64,000 nucleotides of DNA from Hetaerina americana (GCA_022747635.1 JAKTNV010000018.1:3624427-3688426); one strand, 5' to 3'. Counted from the stretch's first letter, positions 1 to 12,150 are shown. Notes: a model not told the origin generated them from the letters alone. Made by a program: numbers and translations.

Positions 1-319
1 ATTCACTGAGAAATGGAAACAATTAATGATGGCATAATATTAAAAAACAACCTATATATTTTGGAAAATTGTGCAAACCAAAACTGAATGGGCATCAATG
101 CTAGCATAATAATAAAATTAGTGAGATTATTTTAAGGTCCGACTGCTAGATCATACAATTACTTCATTAAGGATGAAGTATTGAATAATCGAACACCCTG
201 CAATTATCAAGGAGTAGGAATCTAAAATGGGGATCACATATCAAATATATTGCAACTAGAGCTCTACACTTTGTGATGAGAACTCTGGAAAATAGCATCA
301 TCGAAAAAAAAGGGTTTCA

Positions 320-490
320 GTTGTAAAACTTTTGTTCCATCTATTTTAGAGTACAGGGCATCAGTTTGGGATCGTTACTTTTCCAGGGAGATTAAACAAT
401 TAGACAAAGTTAAGTGACTAGCAGCAAGATTTGCGATGGGAAATTACATAAGAAAGGATTGTTACTGAAATGTTTAAGAAATTGGGCTGG
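320..490 (+). pseudogene. LINE (CR1/Jockey-like) reverse transcriptase C-terminal remnant
   Basis: The + strand reads as ILEYRASVWDRYFSREIKQL, a stop, AARFAMGNY. This is the region after the RT palm in CR1/Jockey-like LINEs (pattern P-ILEYxSxVWDPY...QL-KVQ--AARF). It contains in-frame stops and is 5' and 3' truncated. The element at the right end of the window is of a related type. Bases 1-320 show nothing recognisable. Confidence 0.6.
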
Positions 491-499
491 GAATTGCTA

Positions 500-1270
500 A
501 TCTACCAGTTAAGGTAGGTTTTGGATGGACACAATTGCCAAATAAATATTTTGTGACTCCTAACAAAACACAATCCAGCAACCTACTCTGCATCAAGTCC
601 TTCATCTCTGTGTACTTCCTTCCTCCCTTCATCCAATCCAATATCCCTATCCTGTTCCTGCCCTTACCCGATTTGCCTAGCATGCTCCCCTCTATTACAT
701 TCTTCAACATTCCACTGCCGATCAATACCCCCTTCATCCACTTTTCCTGCCTCCATAGGATTTCTCCCAACCAACCCCTCTCTTTGCCCACCTTACCAAG
801 TACTTCCTCATTTGTTTTCTTCTCGGTCCATTTCACCTCCATTCTTCTCCACACCAACATTTCAAAAGCCTCCAGTCTACGTCTATCCTCCTGCTTCAAT
901 GACCACATTTCCAAGCCGTACATAGCTACGCTCCATATCAAAGTTTTTACGAGTCTTTTCTTAATATCCTTACTCAACGTCCCTGTCATCAACTCTCTCC
1001 TCCTTGAGGAAGCCTCTTCGCCTAGCACAATTCTTCTCCTTATGTCCCTACTACTTTGACCGTGTTGACCCAAAACACTACCGAGATGCGTAAACTGTTC
1101 TACCTGCTCTAGTTTTTGCCCTCCTATTTTAATGCTTAGCTTAGCCTTTTTCTTTCTGGAAAATCATATAACCTGTGTTTTATTAATATTGATTCTGATT
1201 CCATATCTATCGCACTGAGTTTCCAATTCACTCAGCAATGCTTGCAACCCCTTGGCTGACTGACAAACTA
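500..1270 (-). mobile_element. LINE-A copy 1, 3' part of ORF2 (degenerate)
   Basis: The minus-strand frame 474-1073 contains MTGTLSKDIKKRLVKTLIWS, LEAFEMLVWRRME, WTEKKTNEEVLGKVG and RKYTEM, the C-terminal end of a non-LTR retrotransposon polyprotein just after the reverse transcriptase. The homologous block continues at lower quality to about 1270. The same family recurs at 27.7-30.1 kb and 42.05-43.1 kb. The 3' end (low coordinates) carries the family tail, a Trp-Thr-encoding stretch ending near 500. The RT palm is absent, so the copy is dead. The clade is not assigned. Confidence 0.75.
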
Positions 1271-1639
1271 ATTAACAAGCATATGTTAATAACTTAATAC
1301 CGCCTTTCAATGACTCTGTATCAGCAATACTTCGGAGTCACCTAGATTATCATGAGGTCTAGGCAGTAAGGATTACTGCCTTGCTTCATACGTGTTTTTG
1401 GGGGTTGGTGTTATTCCGAACCTTGTGAAGCACGAGCCTCATCTCTCCACATGACCATTTACATTATTTTTCTGAATTACGCATCTGATTGCAATGTAAT
1501 GCACTAGAATAATCTGATTTATCAGGTAGAGTATAAATGATCAAAATTCTGAAAAAAGCGAAATACCAATAAAAATATATCCTAATTTAAAAAAAATTAA
1601 AATTCAGTGATATCAGCGAGCATATCACACCCTGCTCAT

Positions 1640-2010
1640 GGAATGAAATCCTGACATGGTAGGAGACCTTGTGCGTCTTAGGATGACCCCTAGAGCTGTA
1701 CTGGCGGGAGCAATGATATGAGATAGGTCGAAGGTTAGGAACCAAACGAAAGGCAGTCCACGCAACGTCTGTTCCTCAATGAGGCGGCTGCAAAGGCCCC
1801 ACTGGGGCCATTGAGTGATTGCGTGACGTTAAAACAATATTGAGGAAGGCAATGGGAAACAACCTCATTTATTTTTATACCTAGAATATCGTTAAAATGG
1901 AAACTATATTGAAAATAAATGGTGGCGACTACGGGACTCGTCCCAATCGGGCGTGTGTCGTGCCCGGTAGCGGGGCAGGTGAGGCTTCCGCGGTCGCCAT
2001 CTTACGAAGT
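1640..2010 (+). repeat. Interspersed repeat R1, copy 1 (possible LINE 5' region)
   Basis: Shares an ordered set of words with 10895-11290 and 49630-49880: GACCCCT-AG-CTG, GGGAGCAAT, TCCTCA-TGAG, TTGAGGAAGGCAATGGGAAA, then ACTACGGGACTCGTCCCA-TGGG. No protein frame is visible. From memory such blocks precede the endonuclease ORF of some insect LINEs, but I cannot show that here. 2011-2839 shows nothing I recognise. Confidence 0.5.
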
Positions 2011-2839
2011 GTACTTGCCAAGCGAAGACGACCCTAGGAGCACGGAAGACGACCGAATTAGTTAGAATGGGAATATCGAAGTGACGTTAGGAAAACCATT
2101 AGAAAATACAGGTAAAGCGAGAGATGGAGAGAGAAAATAAAGACGTGTGAGGGTAGCTGGAAAGATAATGGGGTTTACGTAACCCTAAAACGGTAACGGG
2201 GTTGAAAAAAACCCCAGAGCGGGTTGAATTCTAGCGCCAAACGAGAACGGCTTACATTTGCGACTTGGGACCTTTACCGTTATTCACGTCAATCAATGTG
2301 CCACGTGATTGTACAGTAAAAACGAAAAAAATAACCCCCCGTAGGCCTCTCATAGTCATTATGTCACCCAACAATATAATAGGGTGAAAACGATAGTGTT
2401 GCCGTTCTAGGGTTAAGCGATGGTTACGGAGTAAATTGCTGTAGAGAGGAAGAGAGCCAACGAGGGTCAGCGATAATATTTAATGCAAATAAATGTATTA
2501 TAGTACCGTTAAATATGTTGTTTTTATTCACGTTCGTATTATTAAGTAGGTTGGCGTATTAGTGCTAAATGTTAGTGTAATTTTCGAAAACTCAGACAAG
2601 TGGTTGAAGTAAATAAAGAGTTATCGTGCATAAAAGTGCTATATCGTTTGTTTTTCATCCGAAGAACAACGTTTAACTGACAGTGCTCCGATTTGTCATT
2701 TCTTATATTAAAATAGGATGTCAGTAAAATTAAGATAATATTTTGTGATATTTTAGAGAATCTGTTCTCGCAAAAACAAGAGGAAGCAGTATAGGGAATC
2801 CCTTGCTCAGTATTCTATGCTTTGGTTGTGTCGCACATA

Positions 2840-3020
2840 CTACCCTGTCCAATAAATACGCGAACTGAGGCCATAAAAACTTTATTTTGCAAAATTTAGT
2901 CTACATCAATTTTTTACCCTTCTAAGTATTCTCCATTCGTAGGCTATGCACTTATTCCATCTTCTTTTCCACTCTTTTAAGCACCCTTGGATGTCCTCGG
3001 CGGTTGGGCTTTTTAGTTCA
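2840..3020 (-). mobile_element. Mariner family-1 copy A, 3'-end fragment
   Basis: Begins with the family terminal repeat containing TGTCCAATAAATACGCGAAC next to a TA, then reads on the minus strand through the 3' UTR into the transposase C-terminus (AEDIQGCLKEWKRRWNKC-A). Similarity stops at about 3020. Only the end of the element is present. Confidence 0.85.
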
Positions 3021-4185
3021 GTCTTGTTAATGGTTGTCCGTAACCGTGAGACGTTGACTTTTTGTTGTGCAAAAAAGTTTACATTTGCAGAGCTCTCTTT
3101 TCTGGCGCAGTAAGTCCGTTATTTATGGATTAGAATTTTTCGATATGAAAAATTTCGTCGGACCTGGGTAGAAGTAATTTTGGCGTGCACTTTACCTTCG
3201 CCGTCAACAGTTTAATACAGATTTTCACCCACCCTGCATGTTCATTCGCAAGATTAAAAACTTTTTGCGATTGAATCTCATTCCATAAATGTGGAAGAAA
3301 TCTCCAATTTTTTAAGTTTGGTGGCCATTTTGTGCTAATTGTAAGTGTATGTCCGGTCTCCAGTGAATTTCATGTATTCGTTTTCCGTACTGGTGAAGGG
3401 CTCCAATAGCCGTGAGATATTCTGCCATTAAACTGACCACGACAAGCGGATTGATGGCAGTACAATGAATGTTTCAATCTTAGGGTGGGGAAGTATCCGT
3501 GCGTCAAGCATCGCTAAAGGACTGCTCACTGCGCATGGTATAGTCAAAATTGTTTCCGTCGGAAGGTTTATTTGATACGCACAAGGGCATCAAGAAGCTG
3601 CGACGACAAAAACTCCTGACCTTTACAATTTTTCTTCGAAAGTGGATTTGTTTTATTTTTTATGAAATTGCCGTGTAGGTTTTTGAGGTTCGTAGTGTAC
3701 ATTCTAATGCAAGACATTCAGTTAAAAGATTAATTCGATATACAAATATAGGACCTGCAATTTCAATCGATGAGTATATGTATTTAAAGCACCACTTGTG
3801 TTAAATCCGATTGAAATAATGAAAGAGTAAATCGCCAGACCGGGTATGCAGTCGCGTGGGCTCCGGTGTGATATGAAGCCCGTCTAGTGTCCGCCACAAC
3901 AGGGGGACAGTGCCACCATCGACTTCCACGTCACTAATGTCCACCCTCTTGCCGGTTGCGCCTGCTTTCTTCGAGTTGGTCGAGACCTGCACCAAACGAA
4001 CACTTCAGCCTGTCGTGCCTGAAACATTATTGCTCGTACGCGGCATTTTGATGTTCCCAGAGAACTTCTTCGGTTCCCAACGACAACTTTCAATGGCGGC
4101 AACATCTACAGCTGTTGCAGTCGATTCTTCCAGTTGCGTTTTCAGGGTCATTCGCTGATAAAATACCGTGGAACCCTCACATATA
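3021..4185. other. Unassigned intergenic segment with short overlapping ORFs
   Basis: No family recognised. Between 3801 and 4170 the composition is more GC-rich and two or three minus-strand frames of 60-90 codons are open (for example TLKTQLEESTATAVDVAAIE). This could be a decayed piece of a gene or element, but I recognise no domain. The part of one frame beyond 4186 lies inside the next mariner. Confidence 0.3.
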
Positions 4186-5099
4186 AGTGGTCTGTGTAAT
4201 AAATTCGCGAGCTGGTGCAATCTGGCGGCCATGACGCGTACTATAGCCCCACCCACTAGCGGCGATAGTTGCCTGGGACCCAATGAGCCGTCTGTGCTTG
4301 GCGGATCGTCGAGCTGTGCGTATGAAATATTTTATGTTAGTTTCTGTTGTCCTTGTTTTTACTGTTTGTTAAAAAGTGGAAATTGACGAAATCGCGGAGC
4401 AACAAATCAGCATTAAGTTTTTTGGGTGAAGAGCGGTAAAAGTAATCAAGAAATTATTGAAATGTTGACAGCTGTTTACGGTGATAATGCTCTGAAGCAA
4501 ACATCTATTTTCAAGTGGATTCAGCGTTTTAAAGATGGCCGACAAGACGCCATGTATGATGCAAGGCCGGGACGGCCGCCTGTGTTGACAAAATTAATCG
4601 TGTGCGGTCCCTTGTCCTTACCGATCGTCAAAAAACTCTCCGAGTGATAACTGATGGTCTGAATTAAGGAAAATCAACAGTGCACACTATTTTAACCGAA
4701 CATGATGGATGGATCCTTCACCATGACAATGCCCCTGCTCATTCAGCATTGATTGTTCGCCAGTTTCAGGCAAAACATTCGATCACCATCCTTGATTATC
4801 CTCCTTATTCGCCAGATCTCGCCCCTAACGCCTTTTTCATATTCCCAAAATACAAAAAGTGATGAGGGGACATGACTGTGAAGATGTGGAAGGCACAATA
4901 AATCAAGAAACGACGAGGCAACTAAAAAGCCTAACTGCTGAGGACTTCCAAGTGTGCTTTAAACACTGGAAAAGAATATGAAATAAGAGCCTAGGCTACG
5001 AATTGGGAGTAATTTGACGGAGACAACATCGATGTGGAATAAATTATGCAAAATAAAGTTTTTATGGTCTCAGTTGGCGTATATATTTGACAGACCTCG
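4186..5099 (+). mobile_element. Mariner family-1 copy B, internally deleted non-autonomous derivative
   Basis: About 914 bp between TA dinucleotides, with terminal repeats (left about 4186-4215, right ending 5099). Transposase fragments in order: helix-turn-helix part SNQEIIEMLTAVYGDNALKQ, TSIFKWIQRFKDGRQDA, a break, then STVHTILTEHDGWILHHDNA, RQFQAKHSITILDYPPYSPD and the C-terminus with stops. The stretch that should hold the first catalytic Asp (TGDE-W) is missing at about 4699-4706, the junction shared with copies C, E, F and G. Frameshifts and stops make it inactive. Confidence 0.9.
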
Positions 5100-5796
5100 T
5101 ATAAACGGTCGTAACTAATCAACAAAACAAGATTCGGGAAGTTTCCGTGGACAAAACATCTCCATGCGGATTAGAAAATAACGAACTGGTGGCCCTTGTC
5201 CAAATTGTTTTCTCGAATACGTTTACGAGTCAGATCATAGGACATTTTTCCCATATCCATGTTCACGGTCTTCCGTTAGCTTCCGTTTTACAACCCCTTA
5301 ATCATCTCTCCCAAGAGCTTCTTATTTTTCTCCGGGCATTGGTATCCAGTTTTTAAAGCCCGCCAACCTTTCCCCTATCAGTACCTATCACCATGTGATT
5401 TTTGTTGACCATGAGAGCTTTCTGGGGCCAACATTTTCTAAAAACTACTAATCAGGCTACAGGTCCCTGTAATTTGCACACATGAAATCTACTGAATGCA
5501 ATAAATAAAACAGCGCTGGTTCTTATCGTCACTGCACCGTATATCGACTTGAAAAATTTCATGATACGTGAAACACTTTTAAGAGGACTAGTAAATCGAC
5601 TTGGTGGCTTGAGAAACGGACCCTCTGTATTCTTTTTATTTTATTCTTTCCCTTAAAAGCTTCAACAATCAACTTTCTCTCCTGCCTCCTCCTCATACTT
5701 TGGCAAATTACTTTGCCCTTCGTAACTCCAAATCCGAATCTTCGACCGCCCCCGTGAAACGAGAGATTATAATCTTTCCTATTTGCCTAACCTTAA
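5100..5796. other. Intergenic, nothing recognised
   Basis: AT-rich sequence with only short chance ORFs, such as 5147-5356. No repeat family, RNA gene or domain recognised. Confidence 0.5.
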
Positions 5797-5970
5797 TTAT
5801 ATTTCAATGCAACAATTTTATTGTAAAGATCATTCGCCGTGACCGGGATTCGAATCCCGGTCAAGGGAAATGATCTTTACACTCCAAAATTGTTGCATTG
5901 AAATGCATACCATTGGTTGACACCGTTAAAAGCGACGCTTGCGGCATCTCCCGCAGTTTTTTTTTTAAAT
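5797..5970 (+). repeat. SINE family 2, copy 1, with long palindrome
   Basis: Contains a B-box-like core GGGATTCGAATCCCGG and ends in GCGGCATCTCCCGCAGTTTT, which also ends the copy at 51411-51590 and fragments near 30876 and 55715. This suggests a tRNA-derived SINE family. The first 110 bp form an imperfect palindrome: about 32-nt arms at 5797-5833 and 5866-5905, with the B-box at the tip. Confidence 0.6.
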
Positions 5971-6106
5971 TTGTTATTATAATATCTATCCTGAACCGAA
6001 CTGTGTATGGAAACTTCCGGAATAACTGCCTCCAACCACTTTTGTTGATATCTTGTTTGGTTGATTAGTTAAGACCATTTATGTGAAGGGGTGTTTGTGG
6101 AGTGTG

Positions 6107-6620
6107 GCAAAAAATCGGATCCGTGGAAACAAGCTCTTTGAAGGAGCAGTCTTGTTCTGTGGAATTCTGCGTGAAACTCTGCAAATCCTTCACGGAAACT
6201 TTTGAATTGATTACCAAGGCTTGTGGTGAGGTTGCTATGAAACGTGCCGTGTATTATGAATGGTTTACTTGGATCAAAACGGAGCGGCAATCAGTGGAAG
6301 ACCATCAACGTCGACTGATGATCCCCACATCGAGAAAGTGAACGATTTCGTTCGTGCAAATCGACGTTTGACAGTCAGGGAACTTGCCAAAGAGTGGCAT
6401 CTCGATTGGTGCTACGAAATCATGACTGAGGCGTCGAGGATGCATCGAGTCGCTGCCAATTCGTGCCTCACCTGATGGCAGCAGACCAGAAACAATATCG
6501 AGTTCATGTCTGTCAGGAACTGTTTGAACGAGCTGAAGAGGATTATAAATCTTCTTGTTCAGGATCCTAAAAGGTGAAGAGTCATGTTTATTATGGATAT
6601 AACATCCAAACAAAAGTACA
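6107..6620 (+). pseudogene. Mariner family-2 transposase remnant (N-terminal half)
   Basis: Two overlapping frames give EQSCSVEFCVKLCKSFTETF, ELITKA, then GRPSTSTDDPHIEKVNDFVR, ANRRLTVRELAKEW, YEIMTEASRMHRVAA, and in a third frame FERAEED and YNIQTKVQ. This is the paired helix-turn-helix DNA-binding part and the start of the catalytic domain of a mariner transposase, broken by at least three frameshifts. No terminal repeats found. 6621-7095 shows nothing recognised. Confidence 0.75.
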
Positions 6621-7099
6621 AGCTTTCTCCGTTGTAGAAACTGATGCTAAATCTTCGAGGGCCTGCTAGAATTACGTTTATCAAAGGACATATCCACGAG
6701 AAAATCCGTTTCAAAACTCTCACTTCACTCATTCCTTTGACCTTGCACAGAGAACTCCTGGGAATATTGTTTGATTCATTTCTTTTTAGATACATTTGAA
6801 ACTTTAAAAACTTCATTTAGATACCAACTTAAGTTAACCACCTGACCTATTGGTCACGTCATTGGTTTTAAAGCCTAGATTTTCATTAAATGAATTACAT
6901 TTAATGCACATGAACTTGTGAAAAGTTTAGCCGGGAACAATTGAATATCTAGGTTTTCATTTCTGGGTAAAGGAGTTGGTTTCCATGCTGAAAATGGCAA
7001 GTGTCCTCTTTGAACCACTTAATGGGTCTGACCCAAAAATAAGTTAGGTAAATGCGGAAAAAAATGTATTGCAAATCGAAGTACAATGACTATAATTAT

Positions 7100-7650
7100 T
7101 CAAAATGGCACCCTTGTGTGTGCATCGACACAGCAATGTCTGGGCGTCTACCAGTCGCGGTGCGCTTCCTGAAGAGCGTCGGAAAACTCGTGTTCAGGCT
7201 TTTCAAGTTCATAGGAGCAAAAAGGATTTCGGCGACGTTATCAAAACATTTGGAGTCACTCTCACAGCGGTCCAAGAGTACACGCGAAACTGTCACGCGT
7301 ACAATTTTTCTGAACTTCAGACAGCACCTCGGTGACCATCTTGGCGCACACACCTTTCTCATGGCCAAATCTTCTTAACATTCCGTCGCTTAGACGTCGT
7401 TCGGAATTGAGCATGTCTTTCACCTTTGCACATTTTCCGTTGCGCTGTGTCGTTGATGGACTTTCAGGGCGTTCCTTGTCATCAACCTCCTCTATACCCT
7501 CCATAAACATTGTGTGCCTGCGGAAAACTATTCTTTGGGACACATCTTCATATTTCGTAACCATCCTAAAACAAGGTCATAACCCGACCGAGCTTGACAC
7601 AAAATTTTGTCTCGTATCTTTTTGCTCCATAGAACGGTGCTTCATCGTGA
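7100..7650 (-). pseudogene. Mariner family-3 transposase remnant
   Basis: Minus strand: QRIVFRRHTMFMEGIEEVDD, KERPESPSTT, KVKDMLNSERRLSDGMLRRF, KGVCAKMVTEVLSEVQK, then in another frame VSRVLLDRCESDSKCFDNV. This matches the helix-turn-helix to pre-catalytic region of mariner transposases of the type with RF-EGREEVEDDERPGRPSTT. Several frameshifts; the catalytic Asp residues are not seen. Bases 7651-8063 hold nothing recognised. Confidence 0.75.
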
Positions 7651-8063
7651 ATACGTGATGCCACCCTAGAACAGGGGTGTAGTCTAGAAGTTATAAATAA
7701 CGGCCCGCAGACAACTGACGCGGGATTGAATTACTTTTCCAAGCCCTCGCACCTCGTTTCCATCACAGATCGTCCAACTCCAGCGGTCTGCGTTGGCGGG
7801 ATTATCAATCTGCTTACATGCATTTTTAGGGCACACACTACATATATGTATGTGTTTAAATACTTCTGAGAAATGATCTAAGATGGCAATCCACCACTGG
7901 CCACCACCTCCAGCCTCGTCTCTTTCCAGTGTGTGCGAGTGCTTGCTAAATCATCGTCCTCATTAGGAGAATTACCGAGGAGCTCTACTAGGACAGGTGT
8001 GAGTTATCAGAGCCCGTGTTTTCAGATGCCATTTTTAAACGGAGATCCGGCTAACCAGGAGTA

Positions 8064-8950
8064 CTACTCTTTCAAATAAATACGCGAGCTGAGGCCATAA
8101 AAACTTTATTTCGCACAATTTAGTCCACATCGAAGTTGTCCCCTTCAAATTACTCCCAATTCGTAGGCTATGCTCTTATTTCATCTTCTTTTCCAGTGTT
8201 TAAAGCACACTTGGAAGTCCTCAGCAGTTAGGCTTTTTAGTTATCTAGTCATTTCTTGCTTTACTGTGTCCACATCTTCCCAGCCATGTCCCCTCATCAC
8301 ATTTTTACATTTTGATAATAGAAAAATTCTCAGGGGGCGAGATCTGGCGAATGAGGAGGATGATCAAGGATGGTGATTGAATTTGATGCCAGAAACTGGC
8401 GAACAACCAATGCTGAAAGTGCAGGTGCATTGTAATGGTTAAGCACCCATCCATCATGTTCGGTTAAAATAGTGTGCACTGTTGACTTGGACAGTTTCGG
8501 CGATTAGTAAGGACAAGGGACCGCACACGATCAATGTCGTCGTGAACACAGGTGGCTGAAGGTCGCCCTGGCCTTGCATCATACATGGCGTCTTGTCGGC
8601 CATCTTTAAAACGCTGAATCCACTTGAAAATGGATGTGTTCTTCAGAGCATTATCACCGTAAACAGCTGTCAACATTTCAGTAATTTCTTGATTACTTTT
8701 ACCGGACTTCACCACAAACTTGATGTTGATTCGTTGCTCCGTGATTTCGTCAATTTCCACTTTTTAACAAACAGTAAAAACAAGGATAAGAGAAACTAAC
8801 ATAACATATATCATACGCACAGCTCGACGATCCGCCAAGAACAGACTGCTCATTGGGTCTCAGGCAACTATCGCCGCTAGTGGGTGGGGCTATAGTACGC
8901 GTCATGGCCGCCAGATTGCACCAGCTCGCGTATTTATTGCACATAAGACG
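8064..8950 (-). mobile_element. Mariner family-1 copy C, internally deleted derivative
   Basis: About 887 bp between TA dinucleotides (8062-8063 and 8951-8952), with recognisable terminal repeats at both ends. The minus-strand frame 8464-8760 starts MEIDEITEQRINIKFVVKSG and runs through TSIFKWIQRFKDGRQDAMYD into RVRSLVLTNRR, then shifts frame. The shared deletion junction is at about 8447-8463. The C-terminal part is decayed. Confidence 0.9.
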
Positions 8951-9829
8951 TATTCCATACCATTCCAAAGGCCATCCACCGGTTTGCATACGTCCGATTA
9001 AGTTATTCCCTTGTGGTTGTGATGAGAATGTGCTTGGAGTTCCGTCGTTGTTTAGATTCATCCGCGCCCTTGTTGCTCTGGAAATTCTGCTACCTGCAAA
9101 AGCCAGGGGCAAACGATGTCAAAGAAACTCAGTGAATCATTCCAGTTAACCGACCTTTGAAAATTTGACCCCTTGGTTGCCACAGAACGCCACGAAAACG
9201 TTAATTGAAAAACAGCATTTAGTTTGGTAAGGTTTGATGAGGATTGCACTCGGCCCAATGGAGTGGGCTCTTGGTATTGTTAGACCCATGCTGCGTAAGC
9301 GCGCTTTAATCGATAAAACTTGGAACTAAGGTCAGAATCTGATCTCTCACAAAAATTTTATCTCGGACCATAATTTCGCTATTGGAGACGACCGAGGTTT
9401 AGCTAGGAGATGAACCTTCACAATTGAGTGCTCTTAGCATAGCTCTGAATGGTGGGATTCCTAAGCGTATGGTGGCAAAATTAAGGCGCGAACAGAGGCA
9501 TTTCAAGTGCCGATTGCCAGGGCGACGCTCGCTTGGTTATTTCGATCGAGTTCCTCTCCACCTCTGGTTGCCTCGTGAGTGTGGCATGCACAAATGGCAC
9601 CCCTAGAAACAATCCGCCCTTCACTCACGCCCTCCTGAAGGTTCGAATTTCTCCACTCAAGCCCAAGTCCTCTCAAGTCTTTTTTCATTTGTCTGCCGTA
9701 CCAAAACCATCACTTGAATGTTTGAATTGAAATATTTTTCAAAATGCACGTTATTACATTTATAATTATGTTGTTACTCTTGGGGAAAGTGTATCCTCAG
9801 TGGTGTTGCGTGCGAGTATGTATTTAAGT
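8951..9829. other. Intergenic, nothing recognised
   Basis: Short chance ORFs only. A slightly GC-richer stretch at about 9440-9690 has no recognisable coding content. Confidence 0.45.
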
Positions 9830-10742
9830 TATACGTGGGTAGGTTGAGAACTAAAACACACATGCTTCTAGATCACAAACAAAATGACCTTCAGAAGCAC
9901 TCATGGTGGCATGTAGAAGTAACATTCCCTCTCAACACGCATGCGTGGATTTGAGGTCGTTACATTCATCCAGTGTATTTTGAGAGGCGGATGCATGGAG
10001 ACGTGTTCTAGTGCTATGTCAACGCGAGTTAAACAGCGTGCTGTTATCGACAGCTGCCTTCACCTCATCGTCCGAGGTGTAATGATTACCCTTGAGATGT
10101 CTCTTGAGTTGAGGAAAAAATAGCAATCGCAAGGCACAAGATTGGGGGAATAAGGAGGGTTGCTCGCAGCATTCCAATCGGCGCTGTTTGTTCTCGTCTG
10201 TGAGACGGCGTGGTACCCATCGTGCACGGATTTTGCGGTATCCCAATTGTTCAATGATGAAGCCGATACGTTCCTTGGATATTCCAATATGGTTTGCGAT
10301 ACGCTTTTGAGTGATTCGCCGTTCATTTTGAATCAAATCTTTGACGAGTCTTTGGACGTCCGCTGCGTGTTGCATCAACAATTATGGCTTTTCCAGGCTC
10401 GCAACCACGAAGTTTTACCACCCATCGATTTACAGTAGACCTATTCAAAGCGTCGTCAGCATAAACAGCCTTTAAACGGCGATAAATCTCAGTAGGAGTC
10501 GCTTTTTCAGCAGTTAAAAATTCGATAACAGCATGCTTTTTAACTCGCGTCGACAGAGCACTAGAACACGTCTCCATACTTCTGCTTCTCCAAATACATT
10601 GGATGAATATAACGACCTCAAATCTTCGCATGCGTGTTGAGGGGGAATGTTACTTCCACATGCCACGAGAAGTGCTTCTGAAGGTCATTTAGTTTGTGGT
10701 CTACAAGCATGTGTGCATTAGTTTTCAGCCTACCCTTGTACT
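9830..10742 (-). mobile_element. Mariner family-4 fold-back derivative with about 215-bp inverted arms
   Basis: The minus strand from 10742 encodes the transposase N-terminus (METCSSALSTRVKKHAVIEF, YADDALNRSTVNRWVVKLRG), the second helix-turn-helix (RITQKRIANHIGISKERIGF, GYRKIRARWVPRRLTDENKQ), then jumps to the end of the catalytic domain (NPPYSPNLVPCD, RDISRVIITP). The first two catalytic Asp motifs are missing. The left end (9830-10043) is not the 3' end but an inverted near-copy of the 5' end (10522-10742), including the METCSSAMSTRVKQ start codon region on the + strand. The element is therefore a large hairpin. The internal deletion and terminal replacement leave no functional transposase. 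Confidence 0.85.
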
Positions 10743-10894
10743 TTCATAAATCGGTGTACGTTTTCCGTTGACAGTTTACATTTCTGGCGCCGGGGTTCGT
10801 ATTCACTGCAGTAGCAGATAGCCTTTAGTCTTCTGTATTGATCACCAGTTTATATTGACTTCAGCATTTTTATTTCTGTCTTTACGACGACAGA

Positions 10895-11290
10895 TAACCT
10901 CACATGGGCTACGATCTCGGCGTGGTGGAAGGGAGTGTGGGTCCCGTTGACCTAATGAGCTGTATTGTCGGAAGCAATGATAAAAGAGCTCTTGTTAGGG
11001 TCACCCGGCTAAGAGATAGACATAAGCTAGTTCTCGCAGCGTCTCTTCCTCGGTGAGGTGGCTGCAAAGGGCTCTGGCCCCTGTGGGACGGCTGTTTTAC
11101 TGAAGGTTTCTCGTTTAAAAAATCATTGAGGATGGCAGCATAAAAAATCGATTCATTCCCGTGATAAATGTGGATGAAAACAACGAGACAACGTATTTTA
11201 GCAACTACAGGACTCGCCCTACTGGGCTGGATGTCGTGGCTGGCAACCGGGAAGGCCAGCCATCCGCGACGTCATAAAATGTAATCCTTG
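10895..11290 (+). repeat. Interspersed repeat R1, copy 2
   Basis: Degenerate copy of the 1640-2010 block: GGAAGCAATGATA, TCTTCCTCGGTGAGGTGGCTGCAAAGGG, CATTGAGGATGGCA, ACTACAGGACTCGCCCTACTGGGC in the same order and orientation. No coding frame. 10743-10894 and 11291-11539 show nothing recognised. Confidence 0.5.
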
Positions 11291-11539
11291 TTCAACCAAA
11301 CAAACTGGTGAAAAAGGTTATGGAGTAGGTTATGAAAATATTGATGCAAGACGAAAATGGAAGACAATAAACAAGGGAATTATGTAGAAGAGAACACGGA
11401 GAACTAAATAAAATGTTAACGATCAATTAATTATGTCAGTGATCAGTACGGGGTTATGGGGAAATTGTAGACACAAGGAAAAGTAGAAGCAATGTGTAAG
11501 AGGGTAAGTGAATTGTCAGGATTTAGCTATTTGAAAAGC

Positions 11540-12150
11540 TACGAGGTCTGTAAATTAAATAATGAGCTCCTCATAGCAGTGCTGGAACTCCGACCCTGCT
11601 GGAATAATCTTCAGCTGGTCGGTTACAGCCGTTTGAATGTTTTCTTCGACTACCCCAAAATGAAGTTCCCTTCGGGTGATTTTTCAACTTCGGGAAGAGG
11701 AGAATAAAGTCACGAAGGACTCAAGTCAGGCAAATAAGGAGGCTGAGGAGCCACAAGAATGTGCTTACTGGCCGAAAACAGCTATTGGTCTTGCGAAAGG
11801 TTTTTTGGAACCATTTGGCGCAGATTTTTCTCATCCCCAATTCATTGGTCAAAATTTGATGTACGGTGTTAAGAGTCAAATTCAACTTTTCCCCGATCAT
11901 TCTGACTGTCAACTGACGATCAGAATGAACAAGACCCCGGATTCTGTCGACATTTGTATCGGTTCTTGAAGATGAAGGCCTTCCGCTTCGTGGTTCATTT
12001 TCAGTCGTCTCTCTTCCCTCTGAAGATGCCTCAAACCACCGTAAAACCTGCTGAAGTTTATTAAGAGTTTCCGTTGCACTGTGCCCAAATCTGAAGCATA
12101 ATCTGATAACACATCGAAATTAATGCCACTCATTTTTAGATCACAATCGA
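11540..12150 (-). pseudogene. Mariner family-5 remnant lacking the catalytic core
   Basis: Minus strand: a decayed first helix-turn-helix (GTVQRKLLINFSRFYGGLRH), a second-frame linker before QLTVRMIGEKLNLTLNTVHQ, ILTNELGMRKICAKW (second helix-turn-helix), then directly the C-terminal block in other frames (KITRREL-FG, ENIQTAVTDQLK). The TGDE-W and HHDNAPAH segments are gone. This is another independent internal deletion, flanked by frameshifts. 12151-12751 shows nothing recognised. Confidence 0.75.

Noticed and set aside
535..1059. 174-codon + strand frame, Ser/Pro/Phe-rich
   Set aside because: Antisense shadow of the LINE-A ORF, which has the recognisable protein on the minus strand. The same applies to + strand frames at 27916 and 42490.
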